Source of the DNA: Halorussus limi
GTDB lineage: Archaea; Halobacteriota; Halobacteria; Halobacteriales; Haladaptataceae
DNA: 64,000 nt
Direction of reading: 5' to 3'
Assembly (NCBI RefSeq): GCF_023238205.1
Contig: NZ_CP096659.1
Location: 3,515,901 to 3,579,900, forward strand
Part shown: positions 32,688 through 42,036 of the stretch, in pieces
How positions within the stretch are numbered: position 1 is the first letter of the stretch
Layout: the number at the start of each line of letters is the position of its first letter
The notes under the pieces: generated by a model
Databases searched by the model: none
Seen by the model: only the letters and a program-made list of their open reading frames with translations
Told to the model about the DNA's origin: nothing
Translations under genes and position numbers: made by a program

Positions 32688-33854
32688 TCACTCGTTTCTC
32701 GGACTGCTCGGATGGTAGTCGGTGTCGTACTCGCCGGGTCGGTCGTCGACGCGGTCGGGGTTGATTCGCCCGCCCAACAGCATGAAGTCCACGAGCGTCA
32801 GCGCGAGCATCGCCTCCACGACCGGGACGCCCCGGGGCGGGAGGACCGGGTCGTGGCGGCCGATGACCTGCTCGTCGCGCTCCTCGCCGGCCTCCCAGTC
32901 CACGGTGGTCTGGGACTTCGGTATCGAGGTGGGCGCGTGGAGCGTCACCTCGCCGTAGATGGGTTCGCCCGTGGTGATGCCGCCCTGTAGCCCGCCGTGG
33001 TCGTTCTCGACCGGCACGGGGTCGCTCTCCTCGGGGTTCTCGGGGTCCTCGAACTCCCACTCGTCGTTGCGCTCGCTCCCGGTGTACTCGCGGGCCTCGC
33101 GGCCGAGGCCGAACTCGAAGGCCGTGGACGCCGGGACGGACATCATGGCCTGCCCGAGTCGGGCCTCGACGGAGTCGAACCGCGGCGCGCCGAGTCCGCG
33201 GGGGACGCCGCGGGCCTCGAAGTAGATGGACCCGCCGATGGAGTCGCCCTCCTGCTGGTACTCGTCGATGCGCTCGCGCATCTTCTCTGCCGTCTCGGGG
33301 TGGGCGCACCGGACCTCGTTCTCCTCGCTGTGTTCGAGCATCTCCTCGAACGAGACTTCGGGGGCCTCGATGTCGCCGATCTGGTTGACGTGTGCCTTGA
33401 GTTCGATTCCCTCGCTGGCGAGAATCTTCTTGGCGATGGCCCCGGCCGCGACCCAGTTGACCGTCTCGCGCGCCGACGACCGGCCGCCGCCGCCCCAGTT
33501 GCGCGTGCCGAACTTCGCGGAGTAGGTGAAGTCGCCGTGGGAGGGCCGGGGCGCGGTGACGAACGGTTCGTACTTCTCCGAGCGGGCGTCCTTGTTGTCG
33601 ATGACCATCCCGATGGGCGTGCCCGTGGTGTAGCCGTCCTGTAGCCCCGACTTGATGGAGACGTGGTCGGGTTCGCCCCGACTCGTGGTAATCATCGATT
33701 GGCCGGGCTTCCGACGGTCGAGGTCGGCCTGCACGTCGTCTTCGTCGAGTTCCAGTCCGGCCGGACAACCGGAGACGGTGACGCCCATCGCCTCGCCGTG
33801 ACTCTCGCCGAACGTGGTGACTTGGAAGAGGCGACCGAAGCTGTTTCCGTTCAT
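32688..33854 (-). CDS. aroC: Chorismate synthase
   Basis: Converts 5-enolpyruvylshikimate 3-phosphate to chorismate with reduced FMN; cytoplasmic. The 388 residues have the family start NSFGRLFQVTTFGESHGEAMG and signature pieces GMVIDNKDARS, RPSHGDFTYSAKFG, RSSARETVNWVAAGAIAKKIL, GGLQGGITTGEPI and GRHDPVLPPRGVPVVEAM. It is convergently placed with the cupredoxin gene and 119 bases from the exchanger start, next in a loose group with aroA. Confidence 0.97.
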   Translation of the reverse strand: MNGNSFGRLFQVTTFGESHGEAMGVTVSGCPAGLELDEDDVQADLDRRKPGQSMITTSRGEPDHVSIKSGLQDGYTTGTPIGMVIDNKDARSEKYEPFVTAPRPSHGDFTYSAKFGTRNWGGGGRSSARETVNWVAAGAIAKKILASEGIELKAHVNQIGDIEAPEVSFEEMLEHSEENEVRCAHPETAEKMRERIDEYQQEGDSIGGSIYFEARGVPRGLGAPRFDSVEARLGQAMMSVPASTAFEFGLGREAREYTGSERNDEWEFEDPENPEESDPVPVENDHGGLQGGITTGEPIYGEVTLHAPTSIPKSQTTVDWEAGEERDEQVIGRHDPVLPPRGVPVVEAMLALTLVDFMLLGGRINPDRVDDRPGEYDTDYHPSSPRNE

Positions 33855-33973
33855 TACCGGAACGTTGGTCGGGGCCGGTATTTATGGTTTGGAGTAGGCG
33901 CAAGTTGGTCCTCGACGCGCTCGCACCGCCATCCCTTTTGTCTGTCCGGCGGAAATACCTCCACCAGCGCGCC

Positions 33974-35011
33974 ATGGTCTGGGGGACAGTCTTCGGTCAG
34001 GTCGGCGTAATCGTCGCTTCGGTCCTCGGTCTCTGGCTCGGAGCGCGGCTTCTGGTCGATTCCGCGGTTCGACTGGCCCGCCGGGCGGGGCTCTCCGAAC
34101 TCGCCATCGGACTCACCGTCGTCGCGATAGGTACCTCGACGCCCGAACTCGTCGTGACCGTCGACGCCGCGCTCACCGGTGCGAGCGACATCGCGGTCGG
34201 AAACGTCGTCGGGTCGAACATCTACAACCTCGCGTTCATCCTCGGCGTCGTGTCGCTGTTCCGAGTCGTCCCCATCGAGCGGTCGCTGGTTCACCGGGAC
34301 GGACTCGCGCTCGTCGCGTCGACGCTCGTCGGGTTCGCGGCGATGCGCGACCTGACGGTCGGCCGCGCCGAGGGACTGCTGCTGGTGGGGTTGCTGGTCG
34401 TCTACACCGGTTACCTGTTCCGCGCGGAGTCCGGAGGCGACGTAGCTGACGACGGGGAGTCGTCGGCCGAAGCGTCGTCTAACGGCGGTCGGGAGTCACC
34501 GGAAACGACCGACAGCGGCCGAGACTCGACCGACGCGTTCGCCGTCGAGCGGAACGCCTCGTGGGGCCGAGACGCGGTCCCGCTGGTCGTCGGACTGGCC
34601 GTCGTACTGGTGAGCGGCCACTACATGGTCGAGGCGGCGACCGCACTCGCTCGCGGAGCGGGCGTCTCGGAGTGGGTCATCGGCGGGACGATAGTGGCGG
34701 CCGGTACCTCCACCCCGGAGTTCGCGGTGTCGCTGGTTGCGCTGCGGCGCGGCCGCCTCGGCGTGTCGGTTGGGAACGTCGTCGGCAGTAACCTCTTCAA
34801 CCTGTTCGGCATCCTCGGACTCGGCGCCCTGATACGTCCGCTGGCGGTCTCTGGGGCGGCGATAGAGAGCATGGCGTGGCTGACGGTCGTCGTCGTCGTG
34901 ATGGTGGCGGCACTCTGGTCGGGTCGGCGACTCTCCCGCGCGGAAGGCGGCCTGTTCGCGCTGTCGGAGGCGGTTCGGTGGGCGCTGGGACTCGCCGGTA
35001 TCACGGGGTAG
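33974..35011 (+). CDS. CaCA-family sodium/calcium (cation) exchanger
   Basis: A 345-residue integral membrane antiporter with the two internal alpha repeats: GTSTPELVVTVDAALTGASDIAVGNVVGSNIYN (about 50-85 in pattern, first repeat) and GTSTPEFAVSLVALRRG...GNVVGSNLFN (second). Ten or so hydrophobic segments flank a central acidic Ser-rich loop (about 155-200). This is the YrbG-like exchanger arrangement. The ATG at 33974 starts cleanly before the first helix; the upstream in-frame ATG at 33884 reads as unrelated sequence. Confidence 0.9.
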   Translation: MVWGTVFGQVGVIVASVLGLWLGARLLVDSAVRLARRAGLSELAIGLTVVAIGTSTPELVVTVDAALTGASDIAVGNVVGSNIYNLAFILGVVSLFRVVPIERSLVHRDGLALVASTLVGFAAMRDLTVGRAEGLLLVGLLVVYTGYLFRAESGGDVADDGESSAEASSNGGRESPETTDSGRDSTDAFAVERNASWGRDAVPLVVGLAVVLVSGHYMVEAATALARGAGVSEWVIGGTIVAAGTSTPEFAVSLVALRRGRLGVSVGNVVGSNLFNLFGILGLGALIRPLAVSGAAIESMAWLTVVVVVMVAALWSGRRLSRAEGGLFALSEAVRWALGLAGITG

Positions 35012-35157
35012 GGAGACGTAACAATTACAGATGATTCTCAAAGGGCTGTATATCTTTCTCCGACATCACTTTACAAGTCCGTCGGCCACGTCCGTCCTGA
35101 GCATCCGGCAGGGGTTCGATTCGTCGGAAAAAGTACGTTTCGATGGTGCGGGAGCGA

Positions 35158-36471
35158 CTACCGGTTCACGGTCGCGCCGAGGTCGTACAGCACCTCGAAG
35201 AAGTCCGGGAACGACACGTCGACGTGTTCGGCGCCCGCGACGGTCGTCGGGCCGTCGGCCGCCAGCGCCGCGACCGAGAGCGCCATCACGATGCGGTGGT
35301 CGCCCCGGCCGTCCACCCGTCCGCCGGTCAGATTCGACTCGCCGCCCCGAATCGTCAGCGTCTCCTCGGTCTCCTCGGTCACGGCGCCCAGTTTCTCCAA
35401 CTCCTCGGCCATCGCGGAGACGCGGTCGGTCTCCTTGTACCGGACGTGCTCGCAGTTGACGATGCGGGTCTCGCCGTCAGCGACCGCCCCCAGCGCCGCG
35501 ATGGTCGGCAGGAGGTCGGGCGTGTCGCCCACGTCCACCTCGACGCCCGAGAGCGAGGAGCGTTCGACCGTCACCACGCCGTCGTCGCGGTTCCAGTCCA
35601 CGTCCGCGCCCATGCGCCCGAGGACGCCGACGATTTTCGAGTCGCCCTGCGCGCTCGGGTAGGCGCCCCGGACGCGGACCGCGTCGCCCTCGTCGGCCGC
35701 CAGCGCGCCCGCCGCGAGCAGATACGAGATGGACGAGAAGTCGCCGGGCACGTGGTACTCGCCGTCCTCAGGTTCGTAGAACTGGCCGCCCTCGACGTAG
35801 TAGGTGCCGCCGCCGTCTCCCTCGCCGCCGACGCCCCTCTTGCCCGCTTCGACGCCGAACTCGTCGAGCAGTTCGAGCGTGATGTCGACGTACGGCGCGG
35901 ACTTGAGTTCGGTTTCGAGTTCGACCTCGACGCCCTCCTCGGTCACCGCGCCCGCCATCAGCAGGGCGGTCACGAACTGCGAGGACACGTCGCCGGGCAT
36001 CGAGACGGTGCCGCCCGAAATCGGCCCGTCGACCACCAGCGGGGCCTGTCCGTTCCGCCGGGTACTCCTGGCGCGTCCGCCCAACTCGTCGACGGCCCGG
36101 AGCAGGGGGCCGTGTGGCCGCGACCGGAGCGAGCTATCGCCCGTCAGGACCGTTCCCCCGTCGGCCAGCGCGGCGGCCGCCGTGACGAGTCGCATGGTCG
36201 TCCCGCTGTTCGCGCAGTCGATGACGTCGCCCGGCACCTCGGTGCGTCCGTCGAACCCGTCCACGTCGAGGTGGTCGGACTCGCGGGAGACCGCTCCGCC
36301 GAAGGCGTCCACGGCGCGCATCGTCGCTTTCGTGTCGGCGCTCACGAGCGGGTCGTAGACCAGCGCGCCGCCGGAGTAACCCGCGGCCAGAATCGCCCGG
36401 TGAGTGTAACTCTTCGAGGAGGGCGCGCGCGCCGACCCCGAGAGCGTCGATGGTCCTATCTCTACGTCCAT
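35158..36471 (-). CDS. aroA: 3-phosphoshikimate 1-carboxyvinyltransferase (EPSP synthase)
   Basis: Transfers the enolpyruvyl group of PEP to shikimate 3-phosphate. The 437 residues hold the family pattern: substrate loop [13 protein letters not shown] (15-26; Lys20, Ser21, Arg25), [11 protein letters not shown] for the second conserved box, [28 protein letters not shown], and [15 protein letters not shown] with [16 protein letters not shown] at the C-terminus. Single-gene orientation with the USP gene 72 bases further upstream on the same strand. Confidence 0.97.
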   Translation of the reverse strand: MDVEIGPSTLSGSARAPSSKSYTHRAILAAGYSGGALVYDPLVSADTKATMRAVDAFGGAVSRESDHLDVDGFDGRTEVPGDVIDCANSGTTMRLVTAAAALADGGTVLTGDSSLRSRPHGPLLRAVDELGGRARSTRRNGQAPLVVDGPISGGTVSMPGDVSSQFVTALLMAGAVTEEGVEVELETELKSAPYVDITLELLDEFGVEAGKRGVGGEGDGGGTYYVEGGQFYEPEDGEYHVPGDFSSISYLLAAGALAADEGDAVRVRGAYPSAQGDSKIVGVLGRMGADVDWNRDDGVVTVERSSLSGVEVDVGDTPDLLPTIAALGAVADGETRIVNCEHVRYKETDRVSAMAEELEKLGAVTEETEETLTIRGGESNLTGGRVDGRGDHRIVMALSVAALAADGPTTVAGAEHVDVSFPDFFEVLYDLGATVNR

Positions 36472-36543
36472 GTCCGGGCCGACGGCCCGAGGGTGTATCA
36501 GAATACCGGAGGTGGCGAATTATCCGACGACTCGGCAGTCCGG

Positions 36544-36993
36544 TCAGCGCACGACCGTTACGGGCACCGTGGCCCGCCCGACGAGTTCCTTGGCGGTCGA
36601 ACCGACCAGACCCTCGTAGCGCTCCGAGAGGCCCCGGTGGCCGACGAAGACGGCGTCGTACCCCTCGTCGTCGGCGAACTCGGTCAGGACCTCGACCGGT
36701 TCGCCGTACAGCAGACCGGTCTCGACCTCGACGCCCGTCTGCTCGCCCACCTCGGCCGCCTCGTCGAGGACCGCTTGAGCCTCCTCCTCGGCGTCCTCCA
36801 CGTCCTCGGCGACGAGTTCGTCGGCGGCCTCGGTGTAACTCGTCGGCGGGTCGTCGCCGCCGGTGAAGAACTGGTCTGGCACGACGACGCTGACCGCGGT
36901 CACGTCGGCACCGGTCGCGGCCGCCTGCTCGACCGCGTACCGGAGCGCGTCCATGCTGGGTTCGGAGCCATCGACCGCGACGAGGTACTTCAT
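36544..36993 (-). CDS. UspA-family universal stress protein
   Basis: A 149-residue Usp fold: YLVAVDGSEPSMDALRYAVEQAA at the start (ATP-site Asp), VTAVSVVVPDQFF, YDAVFVGHRGLSERYEGLVGSTAKELVGRATVPVTVVR at the end. The last segment carries the G-x2-G-x9-GS/T-type nucleotide motif (GHRGLSERYEGLVGSTA), so ATP binding is likely. It is about 70 bases upstream of aroA in the same orientation, probably by chance. Confidence 0.9.
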   Translation of the reverse strand: MKYLVAVDGSEPSMDALRYAVEQAAATGADVTAVSVVVPDQFFTGGDDPPTSYTEAADELVAEDVEDAEEEAQAVLDEAAEVGEQTGVEVETGLLYGEPVEVLTEFADDEGYDAVFVGHRGLSERYEGLVGSTAKELVGRATVPVTVVR

Positions 36994-37081
36994 ACGAGCG
37001 ACTTCGATGCGACGGCTGATTTGGATTACGGCGGACTCCCCGCGAGTCGTCCGCGAGGAGACGGTCGAGTGGACACTGACT

Positions 37082-37384
37082 TCAGAACTCGCGTCCGCGC
37101 TCGCGCTCGCGGTCCCGCGCTCGACTCTCTCGGGAAGCGGCGTCGGTCGCCTGCCCCTCCATCGCGTCGGCGATGCGTTCGACCGCCGCGACGAACTGCA
37201 CCGCGAGGTGGAACGTCCGCCACGCGAGGTACGCCCCGAACAGCAGAACCACCAGCGTCACGCCGAGCAGTGGCCGAGTGGCGATGAGGACGCTGTACAG
37301 CAGGACCAGAACTGCGAGGACCCCGAGCGCACCCCGGACCCGAGACGGTTCGTGTACGCGCACCGAGTCGTCTTGGCTTGACAT
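37082..37384 (-). CDS. Small membrane protein with charged tail
   Basis: A 100-residue protein. Residues 1-18 are polar, two hydrophobic segments cover about 19-37 and 39-55 (GVLAVLVLLYSVLI; LGVTLVVLLFGAYLAW), then FHLAVQFVAAVERIADAMEG and a highly charged Arg/Glu-repeat tail. The ATG at 37384 was chosen because the long upstream extension reads as low-complexity antisense of the lipoprotein gene. No family recognised. Confidence 0.55.
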   Translation of the reverse strand: MSSQDDSVRVHEPSRVRGALGVLAVLVLLYSVLIATRPLLGVTLVVLLFGAYLAWRTFHLAVQFVAAVERIADAMEGQATDAASRESRARDRERERGREF

Positions 37385-37469
37385 GTTTCGGGCTTCGCAG
37401 GCGGGAGTTGAAAAGCCTCGGTCCCGACCTCGGAGAAAGTATTTACTTCGACCGTGAGAGTCGCCGGAC

Positions 37470-38081
37470 ATGTCACCGCCGAGACGCCGCCGGACCGACG
37501 GGCAGTCGAACCCCGGCGCGGGAGGTCTGGCGCGACGCCGCGCCATCCGCCTCGGCGCGGCCGCGCTCGTCGGGTCCGTCGCCGGATGTGTCTCGGGCGT
37601 GCGGGACGACGAGTCCGGCGCGACGACGACCGATTCCGGGACCGAGACGACCGCGGACGCGACCACCGACGCGAACAACACCGACGCGGCGACTACCGAC
37701 GCCACGACCCACGCGCTCGGCGTCGATACCTCGCTCCCCGAGGGGCCGGTCGTGTTTCCCGAAGGACCGAAGTCCCGTCCGGAACGCCCGGCCGACCTGA
37801 CGGCGGAGTCGGTAGAGCGGTACGTCGAGACGTTCGAGCGCGGGTGGGTGTACAACGAACTGTACCGGGGCGCGTCGAGTTCGGTCCACCAGGAGTGCGG
37901 CGTCGAGTCGGTGCAGGAGTACGGCGACGGGTTCCGCGTCGTCGTGTGGTGTTCGGCGTGGGCGAACTCCGGGAGCGGTGAGACGACGGTCTACGCCGAC
38001 TACTTCAGGCAGTACGCGACGTACTTCGTCGGGGAGAACTCGACCGTTCGTCGGGAGGGGAGAGCGGAAACCCGGGGGTGA
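37470..38081 (+). CDS. Predicted Tat lipoprotein of unknown function
   Basis: A 203-residue secreted protein. Arg-rich N-terminus (LARRRAIRLGAAALVGSVAGC) gives a twin-arginine signal with lipobox VAGC; then an Asp/Thr-rich linker of about 60 residues (typical for haloarchaeal surface lipoproteins). A folded part of about 110 residues follows, with FERGWVYNELYRGAS, ECGVESVQEYGDGFRVVVWCSAWAN and VYADYFRQYATYFVGENSTVR. Two cysteines in that part could form a disulfide. No known family. Confidence 0.65.
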   Translation: MSPPRRRRTDGQSNPGAGGLARRRAIRLGAAALVGSVAGCVSGVRDDESGATTTDSGTETTADATTDANNTDAATTDATTHALGVDTSLPEGPVVFPEGPKSRPERPADLTAESVERYVETFERGWVYNELYRGASSSVHQECGVESVQEYGDGFRVVVWCSAWANSGSGETTVYADYFRQYATYFVGENSTVRREGRAETRG

Positions 38082-38183
38082 GGTTTCCGCCCGTGAAGTG
38101 CAGCGTGTCCCCCTATCGCTCTCGGTGAAACGAGCGTTTGACTCTCGAGAAAGTATTTGTCCATAGCTTCCCGGATTCGAGAC

Positions 38184-38612
38184 GTGAAGCGACGGACCCT
38201 CCTAGCGACGGCCGGAGCGGGTATCGGTATCACGGCGAGTTCGGGGTGTGCGCAGTTATCACGAGTGGTTCCGGGGTGCGACAGCATGCACAGCACGACG
38301 ATAGGTCTCGAACCCGCGTCGCTCTCTGACGAGCAGGTGTCGCACCTCTTTCCGCTCGTCTTTACCGAACTCCGAAAAGCGCATCAGCAGATTATCGAGG
38401 AGGCCAGCGACGAGAGGTACAAGGCCTGCCCCCCGATTCCCGATTCGGTTCAGTCCTTCACCGACCTCGCGCGGAAGCGTATCGACCGACAACAGAGGGA
38501 GTACGGCGGTGAACCGGAGAACCGTCCGGATTACCTCCGAACCGCGTACCTGAAGCGGGAGAACTCGTACTCCGAACTGCAAATCGCTATCGAAGACGTA
38601 GTCGTCTCCTGA
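38184..38612 (+). CDS. Predicted Tat lipoprotein of unknown function
   Basis: A 142-residue protein with a GTG start giving MKRRTLLATAGAGIGITASSGC, a compact Tat lipoprotein signal with lipobox SSGC; an upstream TTG at 38157 would only add nine residues. The mature part is helical and rich in Gln, Glu and Arg (LVFTELRKAHQQIIEEA, FTDLARKRIDRQQREYGGE) with five further Cys or aromatic positions scattered. No family recognised. It follows another predicted lipoprotein (37470-38081) on the same strand. Confidence 0.6.
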   Translation: MKRRTLLATAGAGIGITASSGCAQLSRVVPGCDSMHSTTIGLEPASLSDEQVSHLFPLVFTELRKAHQQIIEEASDERYKACPPIPDSVQSFTDLARKRIDRQQREYGGEPENRPDYLRTAYLKRENSYSELQIAIEDVVVS

Positions 38613-38749
38613 CGGTCGAATCGGGAGTGACGCGTCCTGTCGCACGGATTTATCGTCTCTTTCGAGGTCGACATTACATAGAGGGCTACGTCAGGAACTA
38701 CCGTTCCGGAACCCGTATCGTTTTCCCGTTCGCGGGGGTTGCTGTCGGT

Positions 38750-39925
38750 ATGAACCCCGACCTGTCACCGCTCGCGGACGCGCTCGCCGAGGCCGAGGTG
38801 GACGGCTACCTGCTCGACGCCGACTCCGGCGAGTCCGACCAGTTGTACCTCTCGGGCTTCGACGCGCCCGACCCGTTCGTCACGCTCTACACCCCCGAGG
38901 AGACCGCACTGCTGGTCTCGGGACTGGAGTACGGCCGCGCCACCGAGGAGAGTCGGGCCGACGAGGTGGCCCGACTCTCGGACTACGGCTTTCAGGAGAA
39001 GGTCGGCGAGTACGGTCGCACCGAGGGCAAACATCGAGTCGTGGCCGAGTTCCTCGACGACTACGGCGTCGAGTCGGTCGCCGCGCCCGAGCGATTCCCG
39101 CTCGGCACCGCCGACGGCGTGCGCGAGCAGGGCGTCTCCGTCGAGGTGCTGGACGAGGACGTGGTGACGGAGATTCGGGCCGTCAAGACCGACGAGGAGG
39201 TCGAACACGTCCACGCCGCACAGCGGGCCAACGAGGCCGCGATGCGGGCGGCCGAGGAGTTGCTCGAATCCGCGACGGTCGAGGACGGCGTGCTGTACCG
39301 CGACGGCGAGCAACTCACCAGCGAGCGCGTCAAGGAGGAAATCGAGGTCACGCTCCTGCGCCACGGGTGTGCGCTCGACGAGACCATCGTCGCCTGCGGC
39401 GCGGACGCCGCGGGGCCGCACAACCGCGGGAGCGGACCGCTCCGCGCCGACGAGACCATCGTCATCGACATCTTCCCGCGGGACAAGTCCACCAAGTACC
39501 ACGGCGACATGACCCGGACGTTCGTCAAGGGCGAGGCGAGCGAGGAGGTCCGCCGGCGCTACGACCTCACTCGGGAGGCCTTCGAGGCCGCGCTCGACGC
39601 GGTGGAACCCGGCGCGACCGGCAAGGAAGTCCACGACGCGGTCTGCGACGTGTACGAGCGCGAGGGGTACGACACCCTCCGGAGCGACCCCGCCGCGGAT
39701 ACCGGATTCATCCACAGCACCGGCCACGGCATCGGACTCGACGTTCACGAACTGCCCCGAGTCAGCCCCGAGGGCGGGGAACTGAAGCCGGGTCACGTCG
39801 TCACCATCGAACCGGGCCTCTACGACCCCGAGGTCGGCGGCATCCGCATCGAGGACCTCGTGGTCGTGACCGAGGACGGCTACGAGAACCTGACCGACTA
39901 CCCGATTCGGCTTGAACTGGCGTAG
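38750..39925 (+). CDS. M24-family Xaa-Pro dipeptidase/aminopeptidase
   Basis: A 391-residue metallopeptidase of the creatinase/prolidase family. Residues 1-130 are the creatinase-like N-domain. The pita-bread domain holds the metal-site segments IVIDIFPRDKSTKYHGDMTRTFV (two Asp ligands), HSTGHGIGLDVHE (His ligand and catalytic His), VVTIEPGLYD (Glu) and GGIRIEDLVVV (Glu). A complete two-metal site is visible, so it should be active. The ATG at 38750 fits; the longer upstream frame reads into non-coding sequence. Confidence 0.92.
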   Translation: MNPDLSPLADALAEAEVDGYLLDADSGESDQLYLSGFDAPDPFVTLYTPEETALLVSGLEYGRATEESRADEVARLSDYGFQEKVGEYGRTEGKHRVVAEFLDDYGVESVAAPERFPLGTADGVREQGVSVEVLDEDVVTEIRAVKTDEEVEHVHAAQRANEAAMRAAEELLESATVEDGVLYRDGEQLTSERVKEEIEVTLLRHGCALDETIVACGADAAGPHNRGSGPLRADETIVIDIFPRDKSTKYHGDMTRTFVKGEASEEVRRRYDLTREAFEAALDAVEPGATGKEVHDAVCDVYEREGYDTLRSDPAADTGFIHSTGHGIGLDVHELPRVSPEGGELKPGHVVTIEPGLYDPEVGGIRIEDLVVVTEDGYENLTDYPIRLELA

Positions 39926-40033
39926 GGCGGACGAGACCCGAGTCGATTCCCGACGCGCTCGACCCCGGTTCGGGCCTTCGCGTCCCCGAAAACCAGCCAC
40001 AACCGGCAAGTGGGGGACCGTCTAATTCGGACC

Positions 40034-41197
40034 ATGCTTCGACAGCGAACCGAGAGCGAGGAGCCGCGCGAGGAACCGGGGGAGAGCGGAGGTATTCTGC
40101 GGAAGGGACTGCCGTTCGCGTTCGCCTTCGCGATGGGATTTCTCCTCGGCAAACAGCGCGGAGACGGGGCCGCGGTCGAGACCGGTGGCGACGAACTGAG
40201 CGAGGCCGCGAGCGAGGTCCGGGAGCGCGCGACGCCCGGCGAGTCCGAAAGCGAGGGCCGAGCGAGCGAGAGTTCCGAGACCGACCGCTCGGAGGCCGAA
40301 TCGGGCGACGCCGCGTCGTCCGAGAGCGCGGAATCCGCCGGAACCGAGGCCGCCGAAATGGACGAGGCGGTCGCCGACCTCTCGCCGCCGACGACCCACG
40401 GGATGCCGATGCTCGGCCTCGGCACGTACCAGATGGAGGAGTACGACGAGTGCGTCGAAGCCGTCAAACGGGCCTTCGGGATGGGGTACCGACACGTCGA
40501 CACCGCGGAGGGCTACGACAACGAGGACGCGGTGGGCGACGCCATCGAAGAGGCCGAAATCGACCGCGACGACATCTTCGTGGCGACGAAGGTGAGTCCG
40601 GACAACCTCGACTACGACCACGTGCTGACCAGCGCCGCCGATAGCTTCGAGCGCCTCGGCGTCGATTTCGTGGACCTGCTGTACGTCCACTGGCCGACCG
40701 GCGAGTACGAGGCCACCGACACCCTCGAAGCCTTCGCGGAACTCCGCGAGGAGGGACTCATCGGGGAAATCGGCGTGAGCAACTTCACGGTGGACCTGCT
40801 GGAGGAGGCCGTCGAGGTGGCGGACGAACCCATCTTCGCCAATCAGGTCGAGATGCACCCGCTGCTCCCCCAGACCGAACTCCAGCAGTTCTGCACGCAG
40901 GACGACGTGGACGTGGAACTGGTGGCCTACTCGCCCATCGCCCGCGGCGACGTCTCGGACGTGGACGAGTTGCAAGAGGTCGCCGAGAAGCACGACGCGA
41001 CGCCCCAGCAGATTAGCCTCGCGTGGCTTCGCGAGAAGGGCGTGACCGCCATTCCGAAGGCGACCAGCGAGGACCACCTCCGGGAGAACTGGCTGAGCCT
41101 CGGGGTAGAGTTGGACGACGACGATATGGAGAAGATAGACTCCATCGAGGAGCGTCGCCGCATCGTGGACCCCGACGAAGCCCCGTGGAATCAGTAG
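40034..41197 (+). CDS. Aldo-keto reductase with N-terminal membrane anchor
   Basis: A 387-residue protein. The C-terminal part, from about residue 123 (HGMPMLGLGTYQM), is a full aldo-keto reductase with the catalytic tetrad Asp156, Tyr161, Lys186 and His219, NADPH-binding segments (YSPIARGD, IPKATSEDHL) and normal length. The first 115 residues are unusual for the family: one hydrophobic helix (about 25-39, LPFAFAFAMGFLLGK) and a Ser/Glu/Ala-rich acidic linker. The helix resembles small haloarchaeal anchor proteins of the form LRKxLPFAxxFxxGYLLG. There is no stop or likely internal start between the parts, apart from Met109. Confidence 0.85.
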   Translation: MLRQRTESEEPREEPGESGGILRKGLPFAFAFAMGFLLGKQRGDGAAVETGGDELSEAASEVRERATPGESESEGRASESSETDRSEAESGDAASSESAESAGTEAAEMDEAVADLSPPTTHGMPMLGLGTYQMEEYDECVEAVKRAFGMGYRHVDTAEGYDNEDAVGDAIEEAEIDRDDIFVATKVSPDNLDYDHVLTSAADSFERLGVDFVDLLYVHWPTGEYEATDTLEAFAELREEGLIGEIGVSNFTVDLLEEAVEVADEPIFANQVEMHPLLPQTELQQFCTQDDVDVELVAYSPIARGDVSDVDELQEVAEKHDATPQQISLAWLREKGVTAIPKATSEDHLRENWLSLGVELDDDDMEKIDSIEERRRIVDPDEAPWNQ

Positions 41198-41341
41198 CGC
41201 GAGGTAGGTCGAGGCTGACAGCGACCACCGCCGCGACGGGTCCGGCGGTCGTACGGAGCAGCGACAACCACCCACACCATCATTAAAGACAATTATGTTT
41301 AAATGGCGGGGAGCCCTCTATCGGGTCGTGATGGAACGACG

Positions 41342-41998
41342 ATGAGCGCGGACGCCACCGACTCCGAGGCGGAGGCCGCGGACTCCGAAGTCGAGACGAG
41401 CGACCCCGACTCGGAGACCGACGACGCGGAGACGGACGGCGAGTTCCCCGCCCCGCCGCGGACGCTGACCGACGGCGAGGGTCGCGTCCTTCAGTTCCGC
41501 GCGAGCGGCGACTCTCCGAGCGAGTCGGCGACGGAATCGGCACCCGAGTCCGGCGACGAGGCGACCGCAGACGGGACGGACGAGCGCGGCGCGCTGGCGG
41601 CGATGTACGACGCCTTCGACGCGTCCGACCGCGCGCAGGGCATTCCGCCCGCGGACCCCCGACAGCGCGCCCAGTGGCTCGACAGACTCCGCGACGGCAT
41701 CGAGGTCGTCGCGTGGCACGGCGACGTAGCGGTCGGCCACGGCATCCTGCTCGGCGGCGGGCCGGGCCACGAACTCGCGCTGTTCGTCCACCCCGACTAC
41801 CGCGAGGCGGGGGTCGGGACGGCGCTCCTCCGAACGCTCCTCGGCCGGGGCCGAACGGCGGGCGTCGAGCGGGTCTGGCTCTCGGTCGAGCGCACGAACC
41901 TCCCGGCGGTCAGCCTCTATCGCGGGGTCGGATTCGAACCGACCGGCGGCGCGGTCGGCGAGTTGGAGATGGCGCTGTCGCTCCCCAGCAACTCGTAG
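41342..41998 (+). CDS. GNAT-family N-acetyltransferase
   Basis: A 218-residue acyltransferase. The N-terminal 80 residues are acidic and Ser/Glu-rich, probably disordered. The GNAT core from about 85 holds HPDYREAGVGTALLRTLL (acetyl-CoA loop) and VWLSVERTNLPAVSLYRGVGFEPTG. Start at 41342; a more upstream ATG adds 13 residues. An AT-rich patch (CATTAAAGACAATTATG) about 50 bases upstream is the likely promoter. Substrate unknown. Confidence 0.82.
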   Translation: MSADATDSEAEAADSEVETSDPDSETDDAETDGEFPAPPRTLTDGEGRVLQFRASGDSPSESATESAPESGDEATADGTDERGALAAMYDAFDASDRAQGIPPADPRQRAQWLDRLRDGIEVVAWHGDVAVGHGILLGGGPGHELALFVHPDYREAGVGTALLRTLLGRGRTAGVERVWLSVERTNLPAVSLYRGVGFEPTGGAVGELEMALSLPSNS

Positions 41999-42036
41999 CG
42001 AACCCCTTTTGAGAGCCGACCGGCTATCAACTCCCG

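Noticed and set aside
32659..33975. A 438-residue frame overlapping aroC on the same strand
   Set aside because: It is in another frame of the well-supported chorismate synthase gene and has no motif.
41925..41955. tRNA T-arm-like sequence (GGTCGGATTCGAACCGACC)
   Set aside because: It lies within the well-supported GNAT coding frame (encoding the GVGFEPTGG end) and no acceptor or anticodon stem surrounds it.
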